Positions 9,120 through 17,228 of a stretch of 52,655 bases of DNA are shown here, one piece after another; position 1 is the first letter of the stretch, and every line of letters begins with the position of its first letter. This DNA comes from Rhodobacter sp. (GTDB lineage Bacteria > Pseudomonadota > Alphaproteobacteria > Rhodobacterales > Rhodobacteraceae), in contig JAIYDJ010000068.1 in the NCBI GenBank assembly GCA_027487575.1, forward strand, positions 1-52,655, read 5' to 3'. The translations under genes were made by a program, and so were the position numbers. The notes under the pieces are model-generated. The model had not been told where the DNA came from, did not search any database, and saw only the letters and a program-made list of their open reading frames with translations.

Positions 9120-10076
9120 ATGAAGACCAACGCCGTCATCCTTTCCGGTCCACGCCAACTGTCCATCGGGCAACTGGCGCTGAACGATCCGGGGGCTGCG
9201 GATGTGGTTGTAAGGGTGGATCATTCCGGCATTTCGACCGGCACGGAAAAGCTGTTCTGGTCCGGCACGATGCCGCCCTTTCCCGGCATGGGCTATCCGC
9301 TGGTTCCCGGTTACGAAGCCGCCGGCGAGGTCCTCGAGGCGGGACCGGAATCGGGCTATCGCGTCGGCGATCATGTCTTTGTTCCCGGCGCAAACTGCTT
9401 TGCCCCGACCGATGCCGGCCCGGTGCGCGGGCTGTTCGGCGGGGCGTCGCGGCATCTGGTTTCAAGCGGCTCGCGGGTGACGCGGATAGATGCGGGTCTG
9501 GGCGTCGAGGGCGCCCTGCTGGCACTGGCCGCAACGGCCCGGCACGCACTTGCGGGCTTTGACCGGGCGCTGCCGGACCTGATCGTCGGGCACGGGGTTC
9601 TGGGCCGCCTTCTGGCGCGGTTGACCGTTGCCGCAGGGGCCAGACCGCCGACCGTCTGGGAGACCGACGCGGCGCGGCAGACCGGGGCGGAAGGCTATGA
9701 AGTCGTCCATCCAGATGCGGACCCGCGCCGCAACTACACCGCCATCTATGACGCCTCCGGCGCGCCGGACCTGCTGAACAGCCTGATCGGGCGCATCGCC
9801 CGCGGCGGCGAAATCGTGCTGGCAGGGTTCTACACCGCGCCGATTTCCTTCGCCTTCCCGCCGGCCTTCATGAAGGAGGCCCGCCTGCGCATCGCGGCCG
9901 AATGGGCCCCCGAAGACCTGATCGCCACGCGCCAACTCGTTGAATCCGGCGCGCTTTCCTTGGCCGGGCTTGTCACACACACAAGACCCGCCGCAGAAGC
10001 GCCCGCTGCCTATGAAGCTGCATTCACCGACCCTGACTGCCTGAAAATGATACTCGACTGGAAGGGCCACGCATGA
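9120..10076 (+). CDS. bchC: Bacteriochlorophyllide a dehydrogenase BchC
   Basis: BchC oxidises the 3-hydroxyethyl group of hydroxyethyl bacteriochlorophyllide to the acetyl group of bacteriochlorophyllide a. The protein is 318 residues and belongs to the medium-chain dehydrogenase family. It shows the [13 protein letters not shown] stretch near the N-terminus, [13 protein letters not shown], and a nucleotide-binding region at [14 protein letters not shown]. The ATG at 9120 is preferred to an upstream one at 9087, which reads through non-homologous sequence. The stop overlaps the bchX start (ATGA). Confidence 0.95.
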   Translation: MKTNAVILSGPRQLSIGQLALNDPGAADVVVRVDHSGISTGTEKLFWSGTMPPFPGMGYPLVPGYEAAGEVLEAGPESGYRVGDHVFVPGANCFAPTDAGPVRGLFGGASRHLVSSGSRVTRIDAGLGVEGALLALAATARHALAGFDRALPDLIVGHGVLGRLLARLTVAAGARPPTVWETDAARQTGAEGYEVVHPDADPRRNYTAIYDASGAPDLLNSLIGRIARGGEIVLAGFYTAPISFAFPPAFMKEARLRIAAEWAPEDLIATRQLVESGALSLAGLVTHTRPAAEAPAAYEAAFTDPDCLKMILDWKGHA

Positions 10077-11077
10077 CCTTGGATATCCCGAACCTCAAAG
10101 ACTTCGATCAGCGCCTGCGTGATGAGGCGCATGAAGAGCCTACGCTGGAGATTCCGCAGGGCGAACCGACCAAGAAAACCCAGATCATCGCGATCTATGG
10201 CAAGGGCGGGATCGGCAAGTCCTTCACGCTGGCCAACCTCAGCCACATGATGGCCGAGATGGGCAAGCGCGTGCTGCTGATCGGCTGCGATCCGAAGTCC
10301 GACACCACGAGCCTGCTGTTCGGCGGCAAGGCCTGCCCCACGATCATCGAAACTTCGACCCGCAAGAAACTGGCGGGCGAAGAGGTGAAGATCGGCGACG
10401 TCTGCTTCAAGCGCGGTGGCGTGTTCGCGATGGAACTCGGCGGGCCAGAGGTTGGGCGCGGCTGCGGCGGGCGCGGGATCATCCACGGGTTCGAACTGCT
10501 GGAAAAGCTTGGGTTCCACGACTGGGATTTCGACTATGTCCTGCTGGACTTCCTCGGTGACGTGGTCTGCGGCGGCTTCGGTCTGCCCATCGCGCGGGAC
10601 ATGGCGCAGAAGGTGATCCTCGTCGCCTCGAACGACCTGCAGTCGCTGTATGTGGCGAACAACGTGTGTTCGGCGGTCGAATACTTCCGCCGTCTGGGGG
10701 GCAATGTCGGCATCGCGGGGCTGGTCATCAACAAGGATGACGGCACGGGCGAGGCTGCGGCCTTTGCCGATGTGGTTGGCATTCCGGTGCTGGCCGCCAT
10801 TCCGCAAGACGATGACCTGCGCAAGAAATCCGCGAACTATCAGATCGTTGGCAGCTATGACAGCCAGTGGGGCCCGATGTTTGCCGCACTTGCCGAAGCG
10901 GTGGCGATTGCACCGCCGGTTCGGCCCGCACCGCTGACGCAGGACGGTTTGCTGAACCTGTTCAGCGCCGAGGCGACGGGCAAGGATTTCGTCCTGACGC
11001 CCGCAACCGACGCCGACATGCGCGGCAAGAATGCGGTTCTGAAGAAGTCGCTGGAGGTTGTGTACGACAATGTTTGA
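10073..11077 (+). CDS. bchX: Chlorophyllide a reductase iron protein BchX
   Basis: BchX is the ATP-dependent electron donor (nitrogenase NifH-like) of chlorophyllide a oxidoreductase, which reduces ring B of chlorophyllide. The 334-residue protein has a P-loop GKGGIGKS (residues 43-50), and the two cysteines that bridge the dimer [4Fe-4S] cluster are visible at C131 (GRGCGGRG) and C166 ([10 protein letters not shown]). It overlaps bchC by four bases. A possible 23-codon reading frame overlaps its end before bchY. BchL in this window is the paralogue acting one stage earlier. Confidence 0.97.
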   Translation: MTLDIPNLKDFDQRLRDEAHEEPTLEIPQGEPTKKTQIIAIYGKGGIGKSFTLANLSHMMAEMGKRVLLIGCDPKSDTTSLLFGGKACPTIIETSTRKKLAGEEVKIGDVCFKRGGVFAMELGGPEVGRGCGGRGIIHGFELLEKLGFHDWDFDYVLLDFLGDVVCGGFGLPIARDMAQKVILVASNDLQSLYVANNVCSAVEYFRRLGGNVGIAGLVINKDDGTGEAAAFADVVGIPVLAAIPQDDDLRKKSANYQIVGSYDSQWGPMFAALAEAVAIAPPVRPAPLTQDGLLNLFSAEATGKDFVLTPATDADMRGKNAVLKKSLEVVYDNV

Positions 11078-11141
11078 CCTCGACGCCTTGGCAAAGATCG
11101 AAGCCGAACTGGCCCGTTTGACCCGCAAGAGGGCCAAATGA
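11070..11141 (+). CDS. Possible 23-codon coupling ORF between bchX and bchY
   Basis: A frame begins ATG inside the last codons of bchX (eight-base overlap) and ends TGA at 11139-11141. It would encode 23 residues beginning [11 protein letters not shown] and ending LTRKRAK, a strongly helical, charged peptide. A GGAGG lies 12 bases upstream, which is rather far. Its stop overlaps an in-frame bchY ATG at 11138. I do not recognise the peptide. It may be a real small protein, a device that keeps ribosomes on the message between bchX and bchY, or chance. Confidence 0.35.
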   Translation: MFDLDALAKIEAELARLTRKRAK

Positions 11142-11206
11142 CCGGAGAAATCGGATATGACACTACGGCACCGCTGACGGTGCTGCCGGCATCCGAGGAG
11201 GTGCCG

Positions 11207-12694
11207 ATGACAAGCGCGCCCACCGATGGCGCCTGTCATTCCGGGGCGACGATGCAGGATGCCGCGCGGGCCGCGGGCAAATCCGAGATTCTTGATCAAT
11301 ACGCCGCCGACTACCCGCAGGGGCCGCATGACAAGCCGCAGTCGATGTGCCCGGCCTTCGGCTCGCTGCGGGTGGGCCTGCGGATGCGGCGGGTGGCGAC
11401 GGTTCTTTCGGGGTCGGCATGTTGTGTCTATGGCCTGACCTTTGTGTCGCACTTCTACGGCGCGCGCCGGTCGGTCGGCTATGTGCCGTTCAACTCGGAA
11501 TCGCTGGTCACCGGCAAGCTGTTCGAAGACATCCGCGACGCGGTGCACGAACTGGCCGACCCGGAACGCAACGACGCGATCATCGTGACCAACCTGTGCG
11601 TGCCCACGGCATCCGGTGTGCCGCTGAAACTTTTGCCAAGCGAAATCAACGGTGTGCGGATCATCGGGATCGACGTTCCGGGCTTCGGCATTCCCACCCA
11701 TGCCGAGGCGAAGGACGTTCTGGCCGGGGCGATGCTGAAATATGCCCGCGCAGAGATCGAGGCTGGGCCGGTACAGGCACCCGCGTCAGGCCGGTCTGAC
11801 CGCCCGACAGTCGCGCTGCTGGGCGAGATGTTTCCGGCCGATCCGATGATGATCGGCGCGATGCTGGCCCCCCTTGGGTTGGCGGCTGGTCCTGTTGTTC
11901 CGTGCCGGGAATGGCGCGAGCTTTATGCCGCGCTGGACTGCGATGTGGTCGCGGCGATCCACCCGTTTTACACGGCGGCGGTGCGGGAATTCCAGTCGGC
12001 CGGTCGCAAGGTTGTGGGGTCCGCTCCTGTCGGGCTGGACGGCACGGCGGCCTGGCTGGCGGCGATTGGTGATGCCTACAACGTTGATCCTGCACGGATT
12101 TCCGCAGCACAGAATGCCTTCCTGCCTGCGATCAAGGGGGCCCTTGCAGGCTCGCGGATCAAGGGGACGATCACGCTTTCGGGCTATGAAGGGTCCGAAC
12201 TGCTGGTCGCGCGTCTGCTGATCGAATCCGGGGCCGATGTGCCCTATGTCGGCACCGCCTGCCCGAAAACCCAATGGTCCGCCCCCGATCTGGAGTGGCT
12301 GGAGGCCAGGGGCGTCAAGGTCAAATTCCGCGCCAGCCTGGAAGACGATCTGAGTGCGATGGAGGCGATCCGGCCCGACCTGGCGGTGGGCACGACTCCG
12401 GTGGTGCAGAAGGCGAAAGAGCGTGCGATTCCAGCGCTCTACTTCACCAACCTGATTTCCGCGCGCCCCCTGATGGGGCCTGCGGGGGCGGGGTCCTTGG
12501 CCACGGTGGTCAATGCGGCGATGGCGGGCAAGGGCCGGATGGACGACATGAAGGCCTTCTTCGAAGGCGTCGGTCATGGCGATACGGCGGGCATCTGGGA
12601 AGGCTCGCCCAACCTGCGGCCCGACTTCCGGGCGGCGCATCAGAAGAAGCTCGACAAGGCTGCGAAGGCCGCCAAGGCCGAGGAGATGATCTGA
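11207..12694 (+). CDS. bchY: Chlorophyllide a reductase subunit BchY
   Basis: BchY is the NifD-like subunit of chlorophyllide a oxidoreductase and forms the catalytic heterotetramer with BchZ. The protein is 495 residues from the ATG at 11207. Likely cluster-ligand cysteines lie in the first 150 residues: [19 protein letters not shown] and [10 protein letters not shown]. This start is chosen because an AGGAGG ribosome site (11196-11201) lies five bases upstream and the length fits the family. An in-frame ATG at 11138 would add 23 residues without a comparable site. A short overlapping frame lies between its stop and bchZ. Confidence 0.94.
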   Translation: MTSAPTDGACHSGATMQDAARAAGKSEILDQYAADYPQGPHDKPQSMCPAFGSLRVGLRMRRVATVLSGSACCVYGLTFVSHFYGARRSVGYVPFNSESLVTGKLFEDIRDAVHELADPERNDAIIVTNLCVPTASGVPLKLLPSEINGVRIIGIDVPGFGIPTHAEAKDVLAGAMLKYARAEIEAGPVQAPASGRSDRPTVALLGEMFPADPMMIGAMLAPLGLAAGPVVPCREWRELYAALDCDVVAAIHPFYTAAVREFQSAGRKVVGSAPVGLDGTAAWLAAIGDAYNVDPARISAAQNAFLPAIKGALAGSRIKGTITLSGYEGSELLVARLLIESGADVPYVGTACPKTQWSAPDLEWLEARGVKVKFRASLEDDLSAMEAIRPDLAVGTTPVVQKAKERAIPALYFTNLISARPLMGPAGAGSLATVVNAAMAGKGRMDDMKAFFEGVGHGDTAGIWEGSPNLRPDFRAAHQKKLDKAAKAAKAEEMI

Positions 12695-12777
12695 TGGTGC
12701 GCAGCGTATGTTTCACGTCGGCATCACGTATGGCTTTGCGCATGACGTTCGCATTGGCGGGGGGAACCCCATGCTAG
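12694..12777 (+). CDS. Possible 27-codon ORF between bchY and bchZ
   Basis: This frame starts at an ATG whose first base is the last base of the bchY stop (TGATG) and ends TAG seven bases into bchZ (ATGCTAG). An AGGAG eight bases upstream is well placed. It would encode 27 residues beginning [14 protein letters not shown] and ending ALAGGTPC. I do not recognise it. It may only keep translation going from bchY into bchZ. Treat it as a candidate. Confidence 0.28.
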   Translation: MVRSVCFTSASRMALRMTFALAGGTPC

Positions 12778-14249
12778 TGCAGGATCACGACCGGGCGGGC
12801 GGATATTGGGGGGCAGTCTATGCCTTCTGCGCCGTCAAGGGATTGCAGGTCGTCATCGACGGGCCGGTGGGCTGCGAGAACCTGCCGGTCACATCCGTGC
12901 TGCACTACACCGACGGCCTGCCGCCACATGAATTGCCGATCGTAGTGACCGGCTTGGGCGAGGAAGAGTTGGGCCGCGACGGGACCGAGGGTGCCATGCG
13001 GCGGGCGTGGAAGACGCTCGACCCGGCGCTTCCGGCGGTGGTGGTCACGGGCAGCATTGCCGAGATGATCGGCGGTGGCGTCACGCCGATGGGCACCAAC
13101 ATCCAGCGGTTCCTGCCGCGCACCATTGACGAGGATCAGTGGCAGACCGCCGACCGGGCAATGACCTGGATCTTCACCGAGTTCGGGATGACCAAGGGGC
13201 GGATGCCGCCCGAAACGAAACGCGATGCCGGGCAGCGCCCCCGCGTGAACATCCTTGGCCCGATGTACGGCGTGTTCAACATGGCGTCGGACCTGCATGA
13301 AATCCGCCGTCTGGTCGAAGGCATTGGCGCGGACGTCAACATGGTGATGCCGCTGGGCGCGCATGTGGCCGAGATGCGGCATCTGGTGAATGCGGATGTG
13401 AACATCTGCATGTACCGCGAGTTCGGGCGCGGTCTGGCCGAGGTTCTGGGCAAACCCTATCTGCAGGCCCCCATCGGGATGGACAGCACGACCAAGTTCC
13501 TGCGCAAGCTGGGCGAGATGCTGGGGCTGGACCCCGAGCCGTTCATCGAACGGGAAAAGCATTCGACGCTGAAGCCGGTGTGGGATCTGTGGCGGTCGGT
13601 GACGCAGGATTTCTTCGCGACGGCCAGTTTCGGGATCGTGGCGAATGAAACCTATGCGCGGGGAATTCGCGGCTATCTGGAGGGCGATCTTGGCCTGCCC
13701 TGCGCCTTTGCCGTGGCCCGGTTGCCGGGACAGAAGACCAACAACGAGGCGGTGCGCGCGCTGTTGAAACAGCATCGCCCATTGGTCGTGATGGGATCGA
13801 TCAACGAGAAGATGTACCTTGCCGAGTTGAAAGGCGGGTTCGGTCCCGCCCCGAGTTTTATTCCTGCGTCGTTCCCCGGGGCTGCGATCCGCCGCCATAC
13901 CGGCAGCCCGGTGATGGGTTACGGCGGGGCGGTCTGGCTGCTGCAAGAGGTGTGCAACAGCCTGTTCGACGCCCTGTTCCACATTCTGCCGCTGGGCACC
14001 GAGATGGACTCGGCGCAGGCGACCCCCACGACCCTGCGGCGCGACTTCCCCTGGGATGTCGACGCGCAGGAGGCGCTTGACCGGATCGTCAACCGCCACC
14101 CGATCCTGACCCGGATCAGTGCAGCGCGTTCCCTGCGGGATGCGGCCGAAAAGGCCGCGCTCGATTCTGGGGCCGAACGGGTCGTGCGTGAAACAGTGGA
14201 GGCCCTGCCCGGTGCAGGGACCATCCGCAACGAGGGAGAAAGACCATGA
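12771..14249 (+). CDS. bchZ: Chlorophyllide a reductase subunit BchZ
   Basis: BchZ is the NifK-like partner of BchY; together with BchX they reduce the C7-C8 bond of chlorophyllide a. The protein is 492 residues and begins [19 protein letters not shown], with the conserved [19 protein letters not shown] close behind, holding the likely cluster-ligand cysteine. The upstream in-frame ATG at 12708 would add 21 residues without family similarity. A GGGGGGA just before 12771 serves as ribosome site. The stop overlaps the pufQ start by four bases, and the puf promoter is normally located inside bchZ in Rhodobacter, though I cannot point to it here. Confidence 0.95.
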   Translation: MLVQDHDRAGGYWGAVYAFCAVKGLQVVIDGPVGCENLPVTSVLHYTDGLPPHELPIVVTGLGEEELGRDGTEGAMRRAWKTLDPALPAVVVTGSIAEMIGGGVTPMGTNIQRFLPRTIDEDQWQTADRAMTWIFTEFGMTKGRMPPETKRDAGQRPRVNILGPMYGVFNMASDLHEIRRLVEGIGADVNMVMPLGAHVAEMRHLVNADVNICMYREFGRGLAEVLGKPYLQAPIGMDSTTKFLRKLGEMLGLDPEPFIEREKHSTLKPVWDLWRSVTQDFFATASFGIVANETYARGIRGYLEGDLGLPCAFAVARLPGQKTNNEAVRALLKQHRPLVVMGSINEKMYLAELKGGFGPAPSFIPASFPGAAIRRHTGSPVMGYGGAVWLLQEVCNSLFDALFHILPLGTEMDSAQATPTTLRRDFPWDVDAQEALDRIVNRHPILTRISAARSLRDAAEKAALDSGAERVVRETVEALPGAGTIRNEGERP

Positions 14250-14467
14250 GCGACCAGACCGCATTCGGCCATGTGCCGCACACGCCGCGCGTCCCCCGGG
14301 CCGAGTTCAAGATCTACTTCGCCCTGATCCTGCTGATCGCTGTGCCCGTGCAGCTGATCGCCTGGACCGGGGAGACCGTGATGCGGGCCAGGTTGCCGCG
14401 CCTCGACCCGCTGACGCGGGCCTGGAAGGACGCAACGGCGATCACGCCGATGATTTTCCGCGGGTAA
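14246..14467 (+). CDS. pufQ: PufQ, bacteriochlorophyll-related puf operon protein
   Basis: PufQ is a small membrane protein that stimulates bacteriochlorophyll synthesis and may carry porphyrin intermediates. The protein is 73 residues, with a single hydrophobic segment ([18 protein letters not shown], about residues 23-40) and basic flanks. Size and place, directly before pufB with an ATGA overlap to bchZ, match Rhodobacter pufQ. Sequence conservation in this family is weak, so context carries much of the weight. Confidence 0.92.
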   Translation: MSDQTAFGHVPHTPRVPRAEFKIYFALILLIAVPVQLIAWTGETVMRARLPRLDPLTRAWKDATAITPMIFRG

Positions 14468-14480
14468 CCGCGACCAAGCT

Positions 14481-14500
14481 TCGCCCCTCGTCAGGGGCGA
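14481..14500 (+). other. Hairpin in the pufQ-pufB gap
   Basis: TCGCCCCT and AGGGGCGA form a perfect 8-bp stem with a four-base loop. It lies 13 bases after the pufQ stop and has no T-run, so it is more likely an mRNA processing or protection element for the abundant pufBA message than a terminator. Confidence 0.55.
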
Positions 14501-14578
14501 GAGATCGGAAAGGCATTCCGCCTAACCGTGACCCGGCCACAGGGTGTGTGGTGTCAGTCTGACGATCCGGAGGATAAT

Positions 14579-14731
14579 ATGGCTGATAAGACCGACCTGT
14601 CGTTCACAGGTCTTACCGAGCAGCAGGCGCAGGAATTGCACTCTGTCTACATGAGCGGCCTTTGGCTTTTCACGGCGATTGCCGTGGTGGCCCACCTGGC
14701 CGTTTACATCTGGCGTCCGTGGTTCGGCTGA
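14579..14731 (+). CDS. pufB: LH1 light-harvesting beta polypeptide PufB
   Basis: PufB is the beta chain of the LH1 antenna that surrounds the reaction centre. The protein is 50 residues: an N-terminal cytoplasmic part with [11 protein letters not shown], one transmembrane helix, and the bacteriochlorophyll-ligand histidine H39 followed by the characteristic WRPWFG end. A strong ribosome site (GGAGG) lies just upstream of the ATG, fitting very high expression. The earlier in-frame ATG at 14528 lacks such a site and family similarity. pufA follows after 13 bases. Confidence 0.97.
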   Translation: MADKTDLSFTGLTEQQAQELHSVYMSGLWLFTAIAVVAHLAVYIWRPWFG

Positions 14732-14744
14732 GGAGATCAGAGCA

Positions 14745-14930
14745 ATGAGCAAGTTCTATAAAATCTGGCTGATCTTCGATCCGCGTCGCGTTTTCGTGGC
14801 ACAGGGCGTGTTCCTGTTCCTGCTGGCGGCGATGATCCACCTCGTCCTGCTTTCGACCCCCGGGTACAACTGGATCGAAGAAGCAGGCGCCCGCGCGATT
14901 GCCGCCGGCGAAGCTGCACCGGCGAACTGA
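14745..14930 (+). CDS. pufA: LH1 light-harvesting alpha polypeptide PufA
   Basis: PufA is the alpha chain of LH1. The protein is 61 residues, beginning [21 protein letters not shown], as is typical of Rhodobacter alpha chains. It has one transmembrane helix and the bacteriochlorophyll-ligand histidine H32 ([11 protein letters not shown]). A GAGGAG ribosome site precedes it. A strong hairpin follows 13 bases after the stop, the well-known place where the pufBA message is stabilised relative to pufLM. Confidence 0.97.
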   Translation: MSKFYKIWLIFDPRRVFVAQGVFLFLLAAMIHLVLLSTPGYNWIEEAGARAIAAGEAAPAN

Positions 14931-14943
14931 TCGCCTACAACCC

Positions 14944-14972
14944 GTTGCGGGCGGCTGCCCGTCGCCCGCAAC
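14944..14972 (+). other. Intercistronic pufA-pufL hairpin
   Basis: A 12-bp stem (one G-U pair) with the five-base loop TGCCC: the arms begin GTTGCGGGC and end GCCCGCAAC. No T-run follows. In R. capsulatus and R. sphaeroides a hairpin here protects the upstream pufBA RNA from 3' decay and sets the excess of LH1 over reaction centre; the same role is inferred. Confidence 0.82.
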
Positions 14973-15059
14973 CTAGACATTTCAGAAGTATTCGGCCACC
15001 GCCGCGCGCCTGATGCGTGCGCCATGGTTTCGGCCCAATCAGATCGCGGAGAGGGAAGC

Positions 15060-15908
15060 ATGGCACTGCTCAGCTTCGAACGAAAATACCGCGTGCCGGG
15101 AGGCACGCTGGTCGGCGGGAACCTGTTCGACTTCTGGGTCGGACCGTTCTACGTCGGCTTCTTTGGGGTCACGACCTTCTTTTTCGCGGCCCTTGGTACC
15201 ATCCTGATCTTCTACGGCGCGTCGCAGGGGCCGACCTGGAACCCCTGGCTGATCTCGATCAACCCGCCCCCGATCGAGCTGGGACTGCAGGCAGCACCCT
15301 TGCTGGAGGGCGGCCTGTGGCAGATCATCACGATCTGCGCGACCGGCGCCTTCATCAGCTGGGCCCTGCGCGAGGTTGAAATCTGCCGCAAGCTGGGCAT
15401 CGGGTATCATGTGCCAGTCGCGTTCGGGTTCGCGATCCTGGCCTATGTGACGCTGGTGTTCTTTCGTCCGATCCTGATGGGCGCATGGGGCTACGCGTTT
15501 CCCTACGGCATCTTCAGCCACCTCGACTGGGTCAGCAACACGGGCTACCAGTACGGCAACTTCCACTACAATCCGGCGCACATGATCGCCATCACCTTCT
15601 TCTTCACCAACGCGCTGGCGCTGGCGCTGCACGGGTCGCTGATCCTGTCGGCGGCAAACCCCGCCAAGGGTCATACGATGAAGACGGCCGACCACGAGGA
15701 CACCTTCTTCCGCGATCTGATCGGCTATTCGATCGGGCCGCTGGGCATCCACCGTCTGGGACTGCTGCTGGCGATCAACGCGTCGTTCTGGAGCGCGGTC
15801 TGCATCGTCATCTCGGGCACGATCTGGTTCGACCAGTGGTCCGACTGGTGGAACTGGTGGCTGCAGCTGCCCTGGTGGGCAAACATTCCGGGAGGCGTCA
15901 ATGGCTGA
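15060..15908 (+). CDS. pufL: Photosynthetic reaction centre L subunit PufL
   Basis: PufL is one of the two five-helix core subunits that hold the special pair, pheophytins and quinones. The protein is 282 residues, exactly the usual size, and begins [17 protein letters not shown]. Ligand histidines are visible in [10 protein letters not shown] (special pair and accessory chlorophyll) and in ALALHGSL and GIHRLG (non-heme iron). The ATG at 15060 with GAGGGAAGC upstream is chosen over one at 15024. The 3' end overlaps pufM by eight bases. Confidence 0.98.
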   Translation: MALLSFERKYRVPGGTLVGGNLFDFWVGPFYVGFFGVTTFFFAALGTILIFYGASQGPTWNPWLISINPPPIELGLQAAPLLEGGLWQIITICATGAFISWALREVEICRKLGIGYHVPVAFGFAILAYVTLVFFRPILMGAWGYAFPYGIFSHLDWVSNTGYQYGNFHYNPAHMIAITFFFTNALALALHGSLILSAANPAKGHTMKTADHEDTFFRDLIGYSIGPLGIHRLGLLLAINASFWSAVCIVISGTIWFDQWSDWWNWWLQLPWWANIPGGVNG

Positions 15909-16824
15909 GTATCAGAACATCTTCACCCAGGTCCAAGTCCGCGCCCTGCCCGAAATGGGCATGGTCGAGGATGTCGACCTGGGAAACCGGACCAAAAGCG
16001 CCACCTTCTCGTCGCTGCTGGGCTACTTCGGGAACGCGCAGTTGGGGCCGATCTATCTGGGCACCTTCGGCGTGATCAGCCTTGCGACGGGGGCCATCTG
16101 GTTCTTCATCGTCGGGGTGCATTTCTGGGATCAGGCCGGATATGATCCTGCGGTGTTCCTGCGCGACCTGTTCTGGTTCTCGCTGGAACCGCCGGCGCCT
16201 GAATGGGGCCTGCGTATTCCGCCGATGGGCGAGGGCGGGCTGTTCTTGCTGGCCGGGTTCTTCCTGCTGATCTCTGTCTGCACCTGGTGGGTCCGCACCT
16301 ACCTGCGGGCCGAGGCGCTGGGAATGGGCAAGCATGTGTCCTGGGCTTTCGGCGGCGCGATCTGGCTGTTCCTGGTTCTGGGCCTGATCCGGCCGATCCT
16401 GATGGGAAGCTGGTCCGAAGCGGTGCCCTACGGCATCTTCAGTCACCTCGACTGGACCAACCTGTTCAGCCTGACCTACGGCAACCTGTTCTACAACCCG
16501 TTCCACGCGCTTTCGATCGTGTTCCTCTATGGCTCGGCCCTGCTGTTCGCCATGCACGGTGCCACCATCCTTTCGGTCACCCGCCTTGGCGGCGACCGCG
16601 AGCTGGAGCAGATCGTCGACCGCGGCACGGCGACCGAACGGGCCGCCCTGTTCTGGCGCTGGACCATGGGGTTCAACGCCACGATGGAAGGCATTCACCG
16701 CTGGGCCTGGTGGTTTGCGGTGCTGGTCACCGTGACCGGCGGGATCGGTATTCTGTTGACGGGAACTGTGGTGGACAACTGGTTTGTCTGGGCGCAGGAC
16801 CACGGCTTTGCTGCGCCGGATTGA
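15901..16824 (+). CDS. pufM: Photosynthetic reaction centre M subunit PufM
   Basis: PufM is the second core subunit of the reaction centre. The protein is 307 residues and begins [14 protein letters not shown]. The special-pair region is [12 protein letters not shown], and the iron-ligand stretches are FAMHGATI and EGIHRWAWW. No pufC gene for a tetraheme cytochrome follows; instead pufX begins eight bases after the stop, which marks the Rhodobacter-type puf operon. Confidence 0.98.
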   Translation: MAEYQNIFTQVQVRALPEMGMVEDVDLGNRTKSATFSSLLGYFGNAQLGPIYLGTFGVISLATGAIWFFIVGVHFWDQAGYDPAVFLRDLFWFSLEPPAPEWGLRIPPMGEGGLFLLAGFFLLISVCTWWVRTYLRAEALGMGKHVSWAFGGAIWLFLVLGLIRPILMGSWSEAVPYGIFSHLDWTNLFSLTYGNLFYNPFHALSIVFLYGSALLFAMHGATILSVTRLGGDRELEQIVDRGTATERAALFWRWTMGFNATMEGIHRWAWWFAVLVTVTGGIGILLTGTVVDNWFVWAQDHGFAAPD

Positions 16825-16832
16825 GGGGAATC

Positions 16833-17060
16833 ATGAGCGATAGAGAATATTGGGAACAGGACCACCCGGTGATCCGCCTGCGGATCTGGGTTCTGGGTCA
16901 GATGATCTGGGGGGCGTTTCTGGCCGGGATCTTCCTGCTGGTGATCGTCGCCATCTTCGTTGCGACCTGGGTCGTCGGAGAGTTCCTGCCCGAAGAAAGC
17001 AAGCAGGCCCCGTCGCCCTATGGCGCGCTTGAGATCGTTCAGACCACTCCGGTGGCCTGA
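16833..17060 (+). CDS. pufX: PufX, reaction centre-LH1 core polypeptide
   Basis: PufX sits in the LH1 ring and lets quinone in and out of the core complex. This 75-residue frame starts MSDREYWEQDHPVIRLRIW, has one transmembrane helix (about residues 21-48, GQMIWGAFLAGIFLLVIV and on), and ends LPEESKQAPSPYGALEIVQ. The QAPSP-type tail and the G/A-rich start of the helix agree with R. capsulatus and R. sphaeroides PufX, though the family is very divergent. GAGGGGA upstream is a good ribosome site. The position directly after pufM is diagnostic. Such proteins are often trimmed at the C-terminus. Confidence 0.92.
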   Translation: MSDREYWEQDHPVIRLRIWVLGQMIWGAFLAGIFLLVIVAIFVATWVVGEFLPEESKQAPSPYGALEIVQTTPVA

Positions 17061-17070
17061 TTGCGGAAAC

Positions 17071-17101
17071 CGGCCCGGGCGATGCCGCGTCGCCCGGGCC
17101 G
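17071..17101 (+). other. Strong hairpin after pufX
   Basis: A perfect 12-bp GC stem (CGGCCCGGGCGA pairing with TCGCCCGGGCCG, seven-base loop) begins ten bases after the pufX stop. There is no T-run, so it probably protects the 3' end of the puf message or pauses polymerase rather than terminating by itself. Confidence 0.7.
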
Positions 17102-17111
17102 CACTTTCGTT

Positions 17112-17131
17112 CGGGCCGCCATGTCGGCCCG
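17112..17131 (+). other. Second hairpin after pufX
   Basis: CGGGCCG pairs with CGGCCCG around a six-base loop. It is the second of four consecutive stems between pufX and dxs. Confidence 0.5.
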
Positions 17132-17159
17132 GATCCTGGGCCTCCACAGCCCGGTTCCC

Positions 17160-17177
17160 TTCCTGCCGTGGCAGGAA
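17160..17177 (+). other. Third hairpin after pufX
   Basis: TTCCTGC pairs with GCAGGAA around the loop CGTG, three bases ahead of the rho-independent terminator. Confidence 0.5.
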
Positions 17178-17180
17178 CCT

Positions 17181-17212
17181 GGTGCCGTGTGAGCCTCACG
17201 CGGCACCTTTTT
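17181..17212 (+). terminator. Rho-independent terminator of the puf operon
   Basis: The arms GGTGCCGTGTGA and TCACGCGGCACC form a 12-bp stem (one G-U pair) with a three-base loop, followed at once by five Ts. This is the end of the puf message. It lies only 16 bases before the dxs GTG, so dxs transcription must read through it. Confidence 0.88.
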
Positions 17213-17228
17213 CATTCGGAGATCCGCC

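Noticed and set aside
11138..11206. bchY starting at the ATG at 11138
   Set aside because: It has no ribosome site as good as AGGAGG before 11207, and the extra 23 residues do not look like BchY; kept as an alternative.
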